Shown here: in pieces, positions 22,535 to 32,668 of the stretch
Layout: each line of letters begins with the position of its first letter
How positions within the stretch are numbered: position 1 is the first letter of the stretch
Assembly: GCA_029953675.1 (NCBI GenBank)
Contig: JAMWBK010000008.1
Coordinates: 963,001 to 1,027,000 of the forward strand
Source of the DNA: Rhodosorus marinus
Lineage: Eukaryota; Rhodophyta; Stylonematophyceae; Stylonematales; Stylonemataceae
Length of the DNA: 64,000 nucleotides
Direction: 5' to 3'
Translations under genes and position numbers: made by a program
The notes under the pieces: model-generated
Databases searched by the model: none
Told to the model about the DNA's origin: nothing
The model's input: the letters and a program-made list of their open reading frames with translations, nothing else

Positions 22535-23722
22535 TTCCGAATCCTCATGCTAATAGGAACTGGTTGTTGGAGGGCAGTTGGCGACTATATGCCAAGGTAT
22601 ATTTTAGATTATGTTACTACGACGACGAGGATATCCCTGACTCATATGTGATGAACTCTTCCTTCAATAGAGCTGACAATTTGAGTACACGGACTGAGGA
22701 GGGCCGTTTTGAGGAAGCGACTGATCGAAGGTAAGAAACGCATGCGACACTCCGAGTAGCTACCTATTGGCACGTATGGGCTCACCCTCAGAATCCAGAA
22801 CTCCATCCGCACCTTGATCTAGATGACTAAAAAAGCTCGGATTGCGTTTCGGCATATTGAATATCTTAGTTGACAGTTGCTATGTACCTCACGTATGATA
22901 GTGCAGCTTTTCATTCAGCTCATTATGCGTTCCCCAAAATCTCGGCAGAGACGTGATACAATGTCGCGTTGCAGTCGCTGAGCACGGCGAAAAACCGGTC
23001 CTCAGCGAGTCTTAATCCTTTCGCTTCTTGGAAGCTGAGCCCTGCGTGGGAACGCCGTGGGAAGGGCAATGCCGCTCTTTAGAGATGAATCAAACCTCAA
23101 CTTGAAAACAAAAGCGTTGAGAGTTCTAGACTGCCAATGACGCATGGGAGGTTCTCACCGGGCTCAAGCTGGAGACCTGTTCCCAGGTGTTCCCAGGTCT
23201 CCAGCTTGAGCCCGGTTTCTCGCAAGTAGAGCCTAAACGAAGAGCTGTATCCCCAAATCTGTATCCAGGTGCGAATGCAGGGAGGTAATGTCGTCTTCTA
23301 CGATGGTTCATCGTGCCCTAGGGACAGGGCCAGTCCAAACTCTCAGCCAGCGAGCGCACGATAAAATAGAAAAGATTAGGGACCAATATTCTAGATAAAC
23401 ACAACTACTCTACTATTATTTTATGAAAATAACGGGTGGGTTCTTTTCTAGGGAGAAATCTGGACAGAACCTGTAATCAAGGGGCTCGATCAGGTTGCTT
23501 TCGAACTGATAGACGACTGCGAATCAGTACGATGTCCTTGGGAAAGGAGAGTGGCTTACCCTCATCCATTAGACTTTGCATCTTTCGGCGCTCTTGCCAT
23601 ATATCAGTCTCTCGATTTTGCCATTGGGATTTTCCCGGCTTCCTGTTTTCCAATTGAAACTCTGCGTTTCTCTAGACGCCGAGTACTAAGAAGCTCACTC
23701 CGACTTTGCGGCATGGATTAAG
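22535..23722 (+). pseudogene. Cluster of coding relics or unresolved exons
   Basis: Several blocks look translated but do not join cleanly. Plus strand about 22535-22829 stays in one frame apart from a single TAA just after an AG|GTAAGA donor-like site: YYDDEDIPDSYVMNSSFNRA before it, VATYWHVWAHPQNPELHPHL after. Plus strand 23452-23722, after a TTTTCTAG acceptor, is open for 90 codons: GLDQVAFELIDDCES, then VAYPHPLDFASFGALAIYQS. A block at about 23230-23350 contains LNEELYPQICIQVRMQGGNV. On the minus strand about 23075-22923 a frame includes GLRLAEDRFFAVLSDCNATL. No family recognised; either one multi-exon gene, or decayed mobile-element or gene remnants. Confidence 0.3.
23158..23215. repeat. 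Perfect 22-bp inverted repeat (hairpin)
   Basis: Arms 23158-23179 and 23194-23215 are exact reverse complements around a 14-base loop that itself repeats TTCC-CAGG-like pieces. Read directly from the sequence. Confidence 0.9.
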
Positions 23723-24065
23723 AAACCCATTTCGTCATTGGCAATGGAGTATTATCAGAACCAATTTATCGTGACTTCTTTCCGCTTATAAGATTCCCGA
23801 GATGGCGCATCACCGACGCCAGGTTCATCTCCAACGAGGAAGGCTTGCGACTGCTGAGTTTGGGTGGAGGAACGAGGTGCGCGGTTGAAAGATCTGGAGA
23901 GGTTCGCATTAATTAGAGGGATAGCGTGTACTGCACATCCTATTGGCGTCAAAGAAAAGTTTATGAGCAGATCAGCTGGACAGGTTGGTGTTTTTTTGGT
24001 TGAGGCTGCTCTGGTTGTTGGAGATACAATACGGATCGCTGGGAAAGGAAACGAGGTAGTTAAAC

Positions 24066-24994
24066 ATGAAGGGCTTTGGCCCTGCTGCGATCGTAAGGAT
24101 CGCAGCGAAGAGGGAACAGGTGAGGAAGAGAATGATCAAACCAAAGGAGGCGTATACAGCGGCGGAGTTGTTTGAGAAGTTCCCTGCCGGGCGGACTCGA
24201 GCGGAAACGAAGGAGGAGCTCTCCAAGAGGTGTGATAAAGTTCGGCGGGCGATGAGGCACAAAGCTGACCGTGCGAGGGTACTCAGAGAGAAGGATCCAG
24301 AGGTAGAATTCCTGAAAAAGCTTAGGCGGAATGCGAAATTGGAAGTCAATTCGCCGGGGAGGGTGCTGGCAAGAGAGCTCTCGGTCCGGCATATGGCAGA
24401 CCAGAACACTGCACCACTTCTCGATGACGTTGTAGCGAGCTGCTTGAAAAGTGAGCTTATCAACAGCAAGCGACATCTACTTCGGACGATGGCGGTAATG
24501 AAGAAGAGCGTAAGGATCCAGAAGAAAACTTGTTCCCCGATCAAACCAGTTTTTGAGAGTAGCATTACTAACCTTCCCTCTTCGCCTTTCTTCTTCCGCC
24601 CTCACCCGCGCCACACACCCGCACATTTCTCATCTTGAACCTTACGCGCCTACCATATACGCAGGGACAGGTTGTGATTACCCGGGCGACGACGCCCGAA
24701 GAACAGAAGAAGAAGCACAACCAGAGAAGATTGTGCGTCTCACTAACAAAGAAGGGCCTGCACACTTTCAAATGGATTCGACAGAAGGAAAGAGGAGAAC
24801 TGAAACCCGATAGGGAGCAGAAGAGAATAGAAAGGGTCGAAAGTTTGGAGAAAGAAAGACAGGAACGAATCGATGCGAAATTGAAGACAGCTAAGGAGAA
24901 AGAACCGGAGTCACAGCAAACGCTTGCAACCCGAGCGCTCTTCCGAATTGTGAATTTGTTCCGACCTTCGAAATGGAGACAGGCCAGTGCATGA
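24066..24994 (+). CDS. Basic protein of unknown function
   Basis: Two exons (24066-24509 and 24665-24994) give 257 residues, using donor AGC|GTAAGG and acceptor ATACGCAG, both phase 0. The protein is strongly basic and mostly helical. It contains KPKEAYTAAELFEKFPAGRT, a Lys/Arg-rich helix (KRCDKVRRAMRHKADRARVL), then after the junction GQVVITRATTPEEQKKKHNQ and a long charged coil. Composition would fit an RNA- or ribosome-associated protein, perhaps organellar, but no family is recognised. An open frame just upstream (23864-24055, with an ATG at 23963) may be a preceding exon or only 5' UTR. A start at ATG 24066 is the simplest reading. Confidence 0.5.
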
Positions 24995-25462
24995 ACAGTG
25001 TGAGATTCTAATCACATACGAGAAAGTTAGGAGCTGAAGGAATGACCGGGGGCCGACAGGGAACGTGGGAAAGAAAACAAAGCCCTGACTAACTCAACCA
25101 GAGGAGGATCATTCTGCACTTCACACTGCCGTACTCTCAGTCGTGATCGAGTTGCCCCGAAGTTGGTGGTGGTGAAGGGAGGCTTGCATATAGAATCCAA
25201 GATCAGGTAATTTCTTACATCAGACGAGGTGGTTTTGTTGTTGGATTTATTGACTGTACACTTCTTGCTATCCACATCTGAACTCGCGGTAAAAGAAGTC
25301 CCACCGCTTTGCATTCTCACGGAACAAGCAAATGATAATCTAGAAACGTTACAAACGTTCTTGCCTTTTGGTGAAGTTGAGCACTCACCAGCCTCCCGAA
25401 ACGAGAATTTGATGACGCGACAACCCAGTGTATTCCCTGAAGTTCTTCTCGGTTCACCGCGT
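24995..25462. other. Convergent intergenic region
   Basis: Short spacer between the basic-protein gene and the UROD stop codon. Nothing recognisable beyond likely 3' UTRs. Confidence 0.5.
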
Positions 25463-26857
25463 TCATTGTTTTCCCAATTTCTCTACTACTTCGGCGTACT
25501 TCAAGTTCCTCGCCGTCTGACAAAACAAGTCTACAGCAGATTCAGGAGTGCCCTAGAAACCAGAAATGATAGGAATGCAAAGGTCTTGTCAACGTACGAG
25601 CATTATTGTCTTGCACCGAAGTAGTCTTACTTGTGTCATACATACCTGCACAACACCATGTCCGAGGTTGAGTATATGCCTCCGACCAGCGTCCTCGCAG
25701 CACTTTGTTACTGTGTCCTTGATGACTGTTTCAGCTCCCAGCAAAGTAAGAGGGTCTACGTTTCCCTGAATGACAAACTCGGGACCAAGCCTCTCCCGAG
25801 CGTCGGCAATATTCACACTCCAGTCTACTTGAATAACGTCCACTTTACCCTGCAGAGCATGCTTTATAAGTTCCAGCTTCCCTCCGCATCCGTTCGCGAA
25901 GAAGATTAAGGGGACCGATCGGCCCGTCTCGCTCAGCCAAGCTTTCACCGTGGTTACCACCTTTGCTGTATAAGGCAACGAAAACTTCTCGTATTGCTCA
26001 GGGCTGAGATGGTGTGCCCAGGAATCGAAAAGCTGTACCACCTGTGCGCCTTGTTCTATTTGATATATTATGTACTTCGAGATCACATCAGCCAGGGTAT
26101 CTAGCAGCTGGTGTGCAACGTCCGGTTGGCTGAAGAGAATCTTCTTCGTCTTCATGAGGTTCTTATCACCTTTCCCCTCCATTGAGTAGGCCGCAAGTGT
26201 CCACGGACATCCAACAAAACCAAGCAAAGTGGTCTTCCCTGCCGTCTCGTCTCGAAGTGCGTTGAGAGTGGTCCCCACAAAGCTGAGGTCTCTTTCAGGA
26301 TTGAACGAAGATGCAGCCGTGACGTTTTGCAGATCCTCAAACGATCGTACTGGATTGGATATTCTGGGCCCGACCCCTCGCACCATGTCAAACTCAATTC
26401 CGATTGCCGGGAGCGGCGTCAAGATGTCAGAGAACATGATCACCCCATCCGTCTGAAATGCGCGCCACGGTTGCAATGAGAGTTCAATGGCTAACACGAT
26501 TGAAAATATAGAAACGGAATCCAAAACCTTTGGTTAGTACATATGCCTCCTTGTCCGAGGAGTTATCGAACACGAAAAAAAAGTCCAGAGGGATCGTGAG
26601 AGTGCTATTAACTTTCTCGTTTTAGTACCTATTTCTGGAGTTTCAGACCGATGTCGGAACGAATATTTGTCCGAATATTCACGAAAGGCCTCCATGTATC
26701 GTCCAGCCTGCCGCATCAACCATACTGGGGGTCGTTCAACCAACTCTCCACGCGCAGCCCTCAGTAAAATTGGCGCATCTTTCCCATTCTGATCTGCGCT
26801 CATGCAAACCCGGCCACTTCGTCCTGGGTGAGCACCGAGCGAAACAACAAAAGCCAT
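25463..26857 (-). CDS. UROD (hemE): Uroporphyrinogen decarboxylase, plastid type
   Basis: Three exons (26857-26629, 26490-25646, 25552-25463) give 387 residues with matching phases. The enzyme converts uroporphyrinogen III to coproporphyrinogen III in haem and chlorophyll synthesis. Conserved blocks are visible: [10 protein letters not shown], then (after intron 1) [74 protein letters not shown] and LNLGHGV. The last small exon supplies [19 protein letters not shown], the expected C terminus. The N terminus reads [16 protein letters not shown], a red-algal-style transit peptide, and ATG 26857 is chosen over an upstream TTG for that reason. Catalytic Asp of FSDIL and the substrate-contacting Arg of RQAGRY are present. 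Confidence 0.93.
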
Positions 26858-29800
26858 CCCTCTCCAGTTCCCGGGCAAACTCTACAAAAAGACTGGATTT
26901 CACGCGAAAAAAATTAACCTCAACTTCAACCTTGACTTAGGATAGCTCCGCCTCAGTCAATCAACTAAAATTCTTCACCCATAAGGTCTAAGACATCTAA
27001 GCTTCCTTTCGATCACTATGTCTGCACCGATCGCCCCATGCAGCTCCCCAAAACAGTATAAGAACTCAACCCCGCTTTGCGAAAACTGCACCGCGCTCGA
27101 TGCCTATAGCTTTTTTTTTCCTCTTTTTCAAGACCTGATCTCCCAAAAACGACAATGTATCTCCTATTCTGAAAAACAAATATGTTTACGACACTGCTAG
27201 AAATTGAAATACTATCTACCCCTCTGTTTCTATCTTGCGTCACGCAAAGAAGAATCTCTTGTGTGGGTACCCCTACACTTTTCTTGAACTTTTTATTTTA
27301 TTATTTGAATTATACTCGAAGAAGAACGTATCAAAGGGTTAATTTTATTGCAAGATATTTCAAGCACTATTTTAGTAGGGGTGATATGTTTTTGGGGATT
27401 TCTTGTTCATGTGGGACAGAAGATTTCTGGACTGGGACAGTGTGAGTTTCCGGCAGCCTGGTGAGGCTTGCGGCTGTCGGTTGGTAGTTCGTGGGAGGAA
27501 AGGCTGTCGTTGCTGACGAAAGGAGATTGTGACGGTTTGCAAGCATGATTTAGAATAGCATGGAAAAGTCCTCCTACTCTCAGAACGAAAAAAAATGTTC
27601 TTTTTACTTCTGCGTCAATGGATGGGTGGTCGCGGTTCTATACTGCGAAGAGTCATGCACGCCTGATACATACTAGGAGTACTGGTTAGGCTCTGAGTGA
27701 GACTATCATGGTGAGATTTTTCGAGAGTTTACGCTACCTACCAAGAAGCACTGGTAGGCTTGCTCAGAAGTTGGAGCTTTGCTGATCGCGTCACGACTTT
27801 TCTCTGGAGCGTAGACTACTGAAGGGTCTGCGAAGGAGCCGTAGAATTAGCAGTCCGTTCCTTCGGCTTTTCTTGTGAGTTCCACAACACGTACATGTTA
27901 AGATTCATTTACACAGCACTATATTGAGTTCATCATATACGTTTATTAGAATAGGACGTCTCTTGGTAAGCGGTCAATGGGGACGGACCTTTCATACGTT
28001 CCTGGAACTGCTCAGCCTCAGCCTGCGCCAAACTCTGTTGGACTAGACCTAGCCTGGAAACCAAGAATCCATACTTTCATTAAATGATATCGGCCACTTG
28101 ATTTGTTTTTCGCGAAGTCTTTCATATAGAGGATCGGGCGTGACTTTCGACGACCATATCTATCCAGGATTAAGCAAAGCTGCGCAGATTTCCAACCACA
28201 TACCCACACAAGGCCATATACAGCTTCTCGTTCCCTGCGATTAGACCGATCTGTCTCCCAGCACATCCTAAGCACAGTGCGACGAAATCTCGAGCATTGG
28301 TCGGGTCTCACCGATTCGCTATACAAAAAATCATAAGCTAAAACAGACCAATGAGGCCTGGAGAATAAGGACCAAATCCGCTATCAAGAGCTAAATGGAC
28401 GCCAGTCGGATCCCAGCAGCAAGTGTAATCATTCTGAAACTCCACCATTCAGAAGCTGCTATGGTGGAACTAGGCTCACAACGATTCGGTTTGCCAGAAC
28501 CAGACCAATAATAAATGATTGAAAATTTTCGACCAATAGTAATGTCGGATACAGATCTTTTTCCTTTACAAATCGATAGGACAGTCGGGGGTAGAACGAT
28601 TTTTTTTTGCTTTCGAGGGCAAAAGTGCAGTATGTGGACGATGTCCTCAGCGACTTAGGTTCTGCTTATCTCGAACCACGCACGTCCTTAATACAACGGA
28701 AGGGGGGGGGGAAGGGGAATGAAGCTACCTTCTCCCGTTTTCCATGCCAACCCTTTGTTCGAAGGATTTCCTAGATAGCTGCTTCTTGTCGAATAAATTT
28801 CAGTGAATGGCAAACGATACTGGGGGTTTGGATCGGAATGAAATTGTTTCTTTGGATCGATCTTGTTCGGGATAGATTCTTTGGTCGCCGTGATTATCTG
28901 TGACTCCGTTCGTACGATTGTGGCGAAGGGGATCGATCCGCTTACCGCTAGCAAAATTTTTGTTAGGAGCTGTGCGCTCTCAGGCACAGAATCTGGTCTG
29001 GCTTGGGATGTTGGGAGTGGTACGTCTCCTTTTGCTGGACCCTTTAGGGTTTCGACGCTCAGGCCTTGGACTCTGTTCTACCCCGTTTTGACCGTGCTCT
29101 ACAGAGTCCTCGGTTCTTTCTCTACAGACTCTGCCGTTCTTGTTTCAATGCATCTGGAAAAAGTTTTCATGACGCCTTCATGCAGAGGCAAACAATCAAG
29201 GCGGAGCTTGTATGACAGGCAAGCGCTAGGTATATCCCTTGGAGACTTTGGGCCGGTTCCCCGCGTAGCGTTCATTACCAGCCAGTACGCACGTGTTTTG
29301 AACTGCTTAGACCCCCCTTTGAAACGCATTCCTCAAGAACGGGAACATTTCCAGGGAAAAGGAACGTTCAGTAGATTGCAAATCCCGTCGCTGGCAGAAC
29401 CTCTACAGAAGTATTGTAGATATCAAGAACACAATAATTATCATTATACAAGATTTATAAGGACACGTTCTTTCGAATAATTGGATAAGTTTTCATACAT
29501 CTCCCAGTGCAAGAACACGCGCCGATTTGTGATTGGTAGACTATTTGCCAAGTTGGAACTGGGGAGTGCTAAAATTTCTTCTGAAAATAGATAAGGTTGT
29601 TTCCGAGCATGGAGCATCGCCGAAAAAACTAAAACTATATTAATACACTCTTGTTCCCGGGGACCTCAAGGCGTTGTCCAATGATATTTGGAAGTTGAAA
29701 AACATTTCTGTGGACTCTTCATAAAAGGCTGTTGGAAGCCCTATAGAAAGGGGGTGAAGTTTCATTTTCTTCTACGGGAGGGGGGGGGGAAATCCAAGTA

Positions 29801-30270
29801 GAGTTTATTCCAGAATTCCAGCCGAGAATGCTGTGACTATGTTTGAACTTTCTACTACCCGTTGAAAAGCTCATGATATATTACATAATGCGACTAATTT
29901 AAATATAATACTTATATAGGATGTTTTTGCAAAGTGGGGTGATATATTCCATGGGAATTTTTCATTGCTCGACTGCTTGAGGAGCTACGATTTTTGGGGA
30001 TTTATGAGGGGGGGTGTGTAGGGGGTTCTTCCGTGGACTATATTTTTAGAAAAAAAATACTGTCCATGTTTGGGATTTTGCCTCTTGAGGTTCGATTTTG
30101 GGCGTCTAGAAGGCACTGGCTCATATATATATATCACGCGGATGACCTGTTCCGACTGGGAAGGTGATGGTAGGAACAAGTAAGCAAAGGAGAATGTGAG
30201 GTCTGTGGGGCATAGAGGGGTGTTTCCGGTTTGAGTTTTGGAGTGCAACTCGCTCTCAGTGAACAGAAAA
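26858..30270. other. Long intergenic region, no supported gene
   Basis: Contains two weak frames: minus 28326-28018 (C-terminal LDRYGRRKSRPILYMKDFAK) and a 205-codon plus frame 28863-29480 lacking an early ATG. Neither shows a recognised domain. Two poly-G runs of nine or more lie near 28703 and 29782. The rest is AT-rich. Confidence 0.4.
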
Positions 30271-31143
30271 ATGGCTTGCGATGTCAGAGAGTCGATGAGG
30301 AGCATGCTGGAGAGTGAGGATATGTTGGAAATCGTCACTGCTCTGGAGGAGGTCTGCGCTTTCGAGGAGGGGGGAGCCCCGGCGTTCTTGGAAACGGACG
30401 TTTGGGAGCTGGAGTCCATGCTGAGCGAGTCTGGTCTGCTGCGTCTGCAGGGTTGTATGAACCGCGTTAAGCAGTACGACTTCCGTCAGTATCCGGAATC
30501 GGACCACTTCACGCTTTGCAAGTATCGTGTAGAGATCGTGTGCAATGCGCTCATGCGTCTCCTTACGTCCTGGAAAGGTGAGAGGGCTGCAAAACTGCCG
30601 AAGTTGGAGCAAGATAGAAGAAACAAGAAGATCAATGCAGCATCAAGCGAAGTATCGCGGTTGAGGAGCTCTCTGATTCTGCCCGTAGCTCAGACTGAGG
30701 TTGAGCGCTTGGAGATGCTGGGTGAGCAGGCTTTGTCAGCGACAGCTCCGGAGCTGGCCCCGAATGACAGCGTAGATATCACAGAACCCGTCAGTGTGGA
30801 TACCCAAGGTGTTTTCCATACTGACAACCGGTTCAAGATTGACGGTGGCGGAATGTGGGTCGACGGTTATCAAGGTGTTCAGGGTTCCGAGTATCAAGGA
30901 GTTGATGAGCTAGCAGCACAGAAGCTTGATATGACCGACGCAGACCTGGCTGCTCTGGATTTTGCTTTCGGTACTTGTGCGAAGGAAACCGTGCAGACTG
31001 TTCATTCCACGCAGCCTTTGCCTTTGAATTACATGTTCGAGCAGTATATCTCAGAGAATCCGGATGCACTTGACAACCTGTACTCTCAGACGTCAACCGC
31101 AAAAAGCGAGCTAATGGATTCGTTAATGGACGAAGAAGCGTGA
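30271..31143 (+). CDS. Acidic protein of unknown function
   Basis: An intact, intronless 290-residue frame from ATG 30271. The N-terminal half is predicted helical: MLESEDMLEIVTALEEVCAF, LESMLSESGLLRLQGCMNRV, and KYRVEIVCNALMRLLTSWKG. The C-terminal half is acidic and disordered and ends SELMDSLMDEEA. Two short similar motifs (DGYQGVQG and SEYQGVDE) follow each other. Codon use and the long open frame support a real gene, but I recognise no domain. Composition would suit a nuclear regulator with an acidic activation-like tail; that is only inference. Confidence 0.55.
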   Translation: MACDVRESMRSMLESEDMLEIVTALEEVCAFEEGGAPAFLETDVWELESMLSESGLLRLQGCMNRVKQYDFRQYPESDHFTLCKYRVEIVCNALMRLLTSWKGERAAKLPKLEQDRRNKKINAASSEVSRLRSSLILPVAQTEVERLEMLGEQALSATAPELAPNDSVDITEPVSVDTQGVFHTDNRFKIDGGGMWVDGYQGVQGSEYQGVDELAAQKLDMTDADLAALDFAFGTCAKETVQTVHSTQPLPLNYMFEQYISENPDALDNLYSQTSTAKSELMDSLMDEEA

Positions 31144-31910
31144 GGGAGCACCCTTGCTTGTTGTACTTGTTATGTGTGCTCTGTATGCTGAGGATTGAGC
31201 ACATTGTTGCCGGGATGCTTGAGCAGGGCAATCGTATCAGGTTCAGTTCCTGTCGGTTGCTGTGTATAGTTGGCGGGTGAAGTTCTCATATGGATATGAC
31301 TACCTTCTGAACATGTATATTTGAGGATTGAATTATTACTGCTGGCAAATTGACATCATTTACTTACTTGACTAACGTAACCACAGTCAATTTGTGTATC
31401 ACTATCATTCTTAATAAAAAAAAAGCCATATGGCCCCCAAAGAAACGTGACATGTACGCAGGTGCTTGTCAGCACCCAACGCACCGACTGTCGTGGAGGA
31501 GGGCTTGTCTGTTCAGAATGTTCAACACCTAAAGCAACGACGCTCCTACTGCGAGGAACGCTTTTGTCCTTTCAGAATGTTCCATGAGTCATTTTGCAAT
31601 CGCTATCCCGACCTGTTTATGCGGCCGCGAACAAGACAACATTACTTGACCGATGGTTGCAGTTGTCGGTGCTCGTGATGCAAATCCCTATTGATGAAAC
31701 CACCGCCCGAGCTCCGCACAATCGTATTATCATTGTCTGGACTCTGCCTTGCTGTGGCAGGGACGCCATGACGCGATTTCCATCACGAGCCCACGCACAA
31801 CCTTGAGAACAGCAACCTACCAACATACGCCGCGCCCACCCACCCAACGGTTAGCGATCGATGTTTACGGTGGTATCACCGGGAATACAGCGGCTACGCA
31901 GCGACGCGTG
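31144..31910. other. Intergenic
   Basis: 3' UTR side of the acidic-protein gene followed by mixed sequence. No supported gene. Confidence 0.4.
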
Positions 31911-32468
31911 ATGAGCGATCCCAACCTGCCCAATACAAAAAAGCAACGGCAGCTTACCCCAATCGTCATCCACCCGGGAGCAGGACAACAGTACGCGATC
32001 GATGAGCCTCCAGGTGCTCTCGTTCGACACTTTGACAAACTCACTAGCTCTCCATCAAGGAGGGTTTCCCCCGTGGAAAATCTGCGGAACTGTCGCGTTC
32101 TTGGGGAACTCTTTTCAGCGTTTGACACGGATTCAACGTCGAGGATGTTTTTTGCTGTGGTCAATGCTGACCGACGCATGAATAGGTTCAGCGGACATTG
32201 CATATGGACTCATGCTACAGGGACATGGGAAGAGGGTCCGACGAAAGACACCAGAGGTAAAGACCATGTCGATTCTCCGGAACTTTCCAGCGAGGCATGC
32301 CTCGCTGGAAAGTTCCGGAGAATCGACTCATGGCTTTTGCCAAAAACACAAGCAGTCATAATTCTATCCCAATCATCAAAAAACTTGGGTGGATCCGCAA
32401 GGACAAGCTTTTTAAAGGGAATCCTTCCAAAAAGCAACGGTGCACATCTGTCAGTGACATATTTGTAG
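31911..32468 (+). CDS. Weak hypothetical ORF crossing a palindrome
   Basis: An open frame of 185 codons from ATG 31911 (MSDPNLPNTKKQRQLTPIVI). It crosses the perfect palindrome at 32268-32327, after which its composition changes. A different plus frame (to 32668) then looks more protein-like (IIKKLGWIRKDKLFKG, then FRYQFDMTCAQWHQGKES), and the minus strand is also open there (PFKKLVLADPPKFFDDWDRI). The two flanks may come from separate sequences joined at the palindrome. No family recognised. Confidence 0.25.
   Translation: MSDPNLPNTKKQRQLTPIVIHPGAGQQYAIDEPPGALVRHFDKLTSSPSRRVSPVENLRNCRVLGELFSAFDTDSTSRMFFAVVNADRRMNRFSGHCIWTHATGTWEEGPTKDTRGKDHVDSPELSSEACLAGKFRRIDSWLLPKTQAVIILSQSSKNLGGSARTSFLKGILPKSNGAHLSVTYL
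32268..32327. repeat. Perfect 60-bp palindrome
   Basis: The sequence from 32268 to 32327 is identical to its own reverse complement, centred on GCATGC at 32295-32300, with no loop. It was checked base by base. Confidence 0.95.
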
Positions 32469-32668
32469 GTCACCGCGGGACTGTACAAAAACTTTTGTTC
32501 AGGTATCAGTTCGACATGACATGTGCACAGTGGCACCAAGGGAAAGAATCAGATGCCTTCGAAGTGGGTCGAAACCAGAAAGAAGCGCTGGCTTCGCTGA
32601 AGCCCAGCGGCACTCGCGTTGTCACGAGTCGAAACTATATACACGGTCATTGCCTAAGCGAGTCTTAA

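Noticed and set aside
28863-29480. 205-codon plus-strand frame
   Set aside because: No early ATG, no domain, and open frames of similar length appear on the opposite strand.
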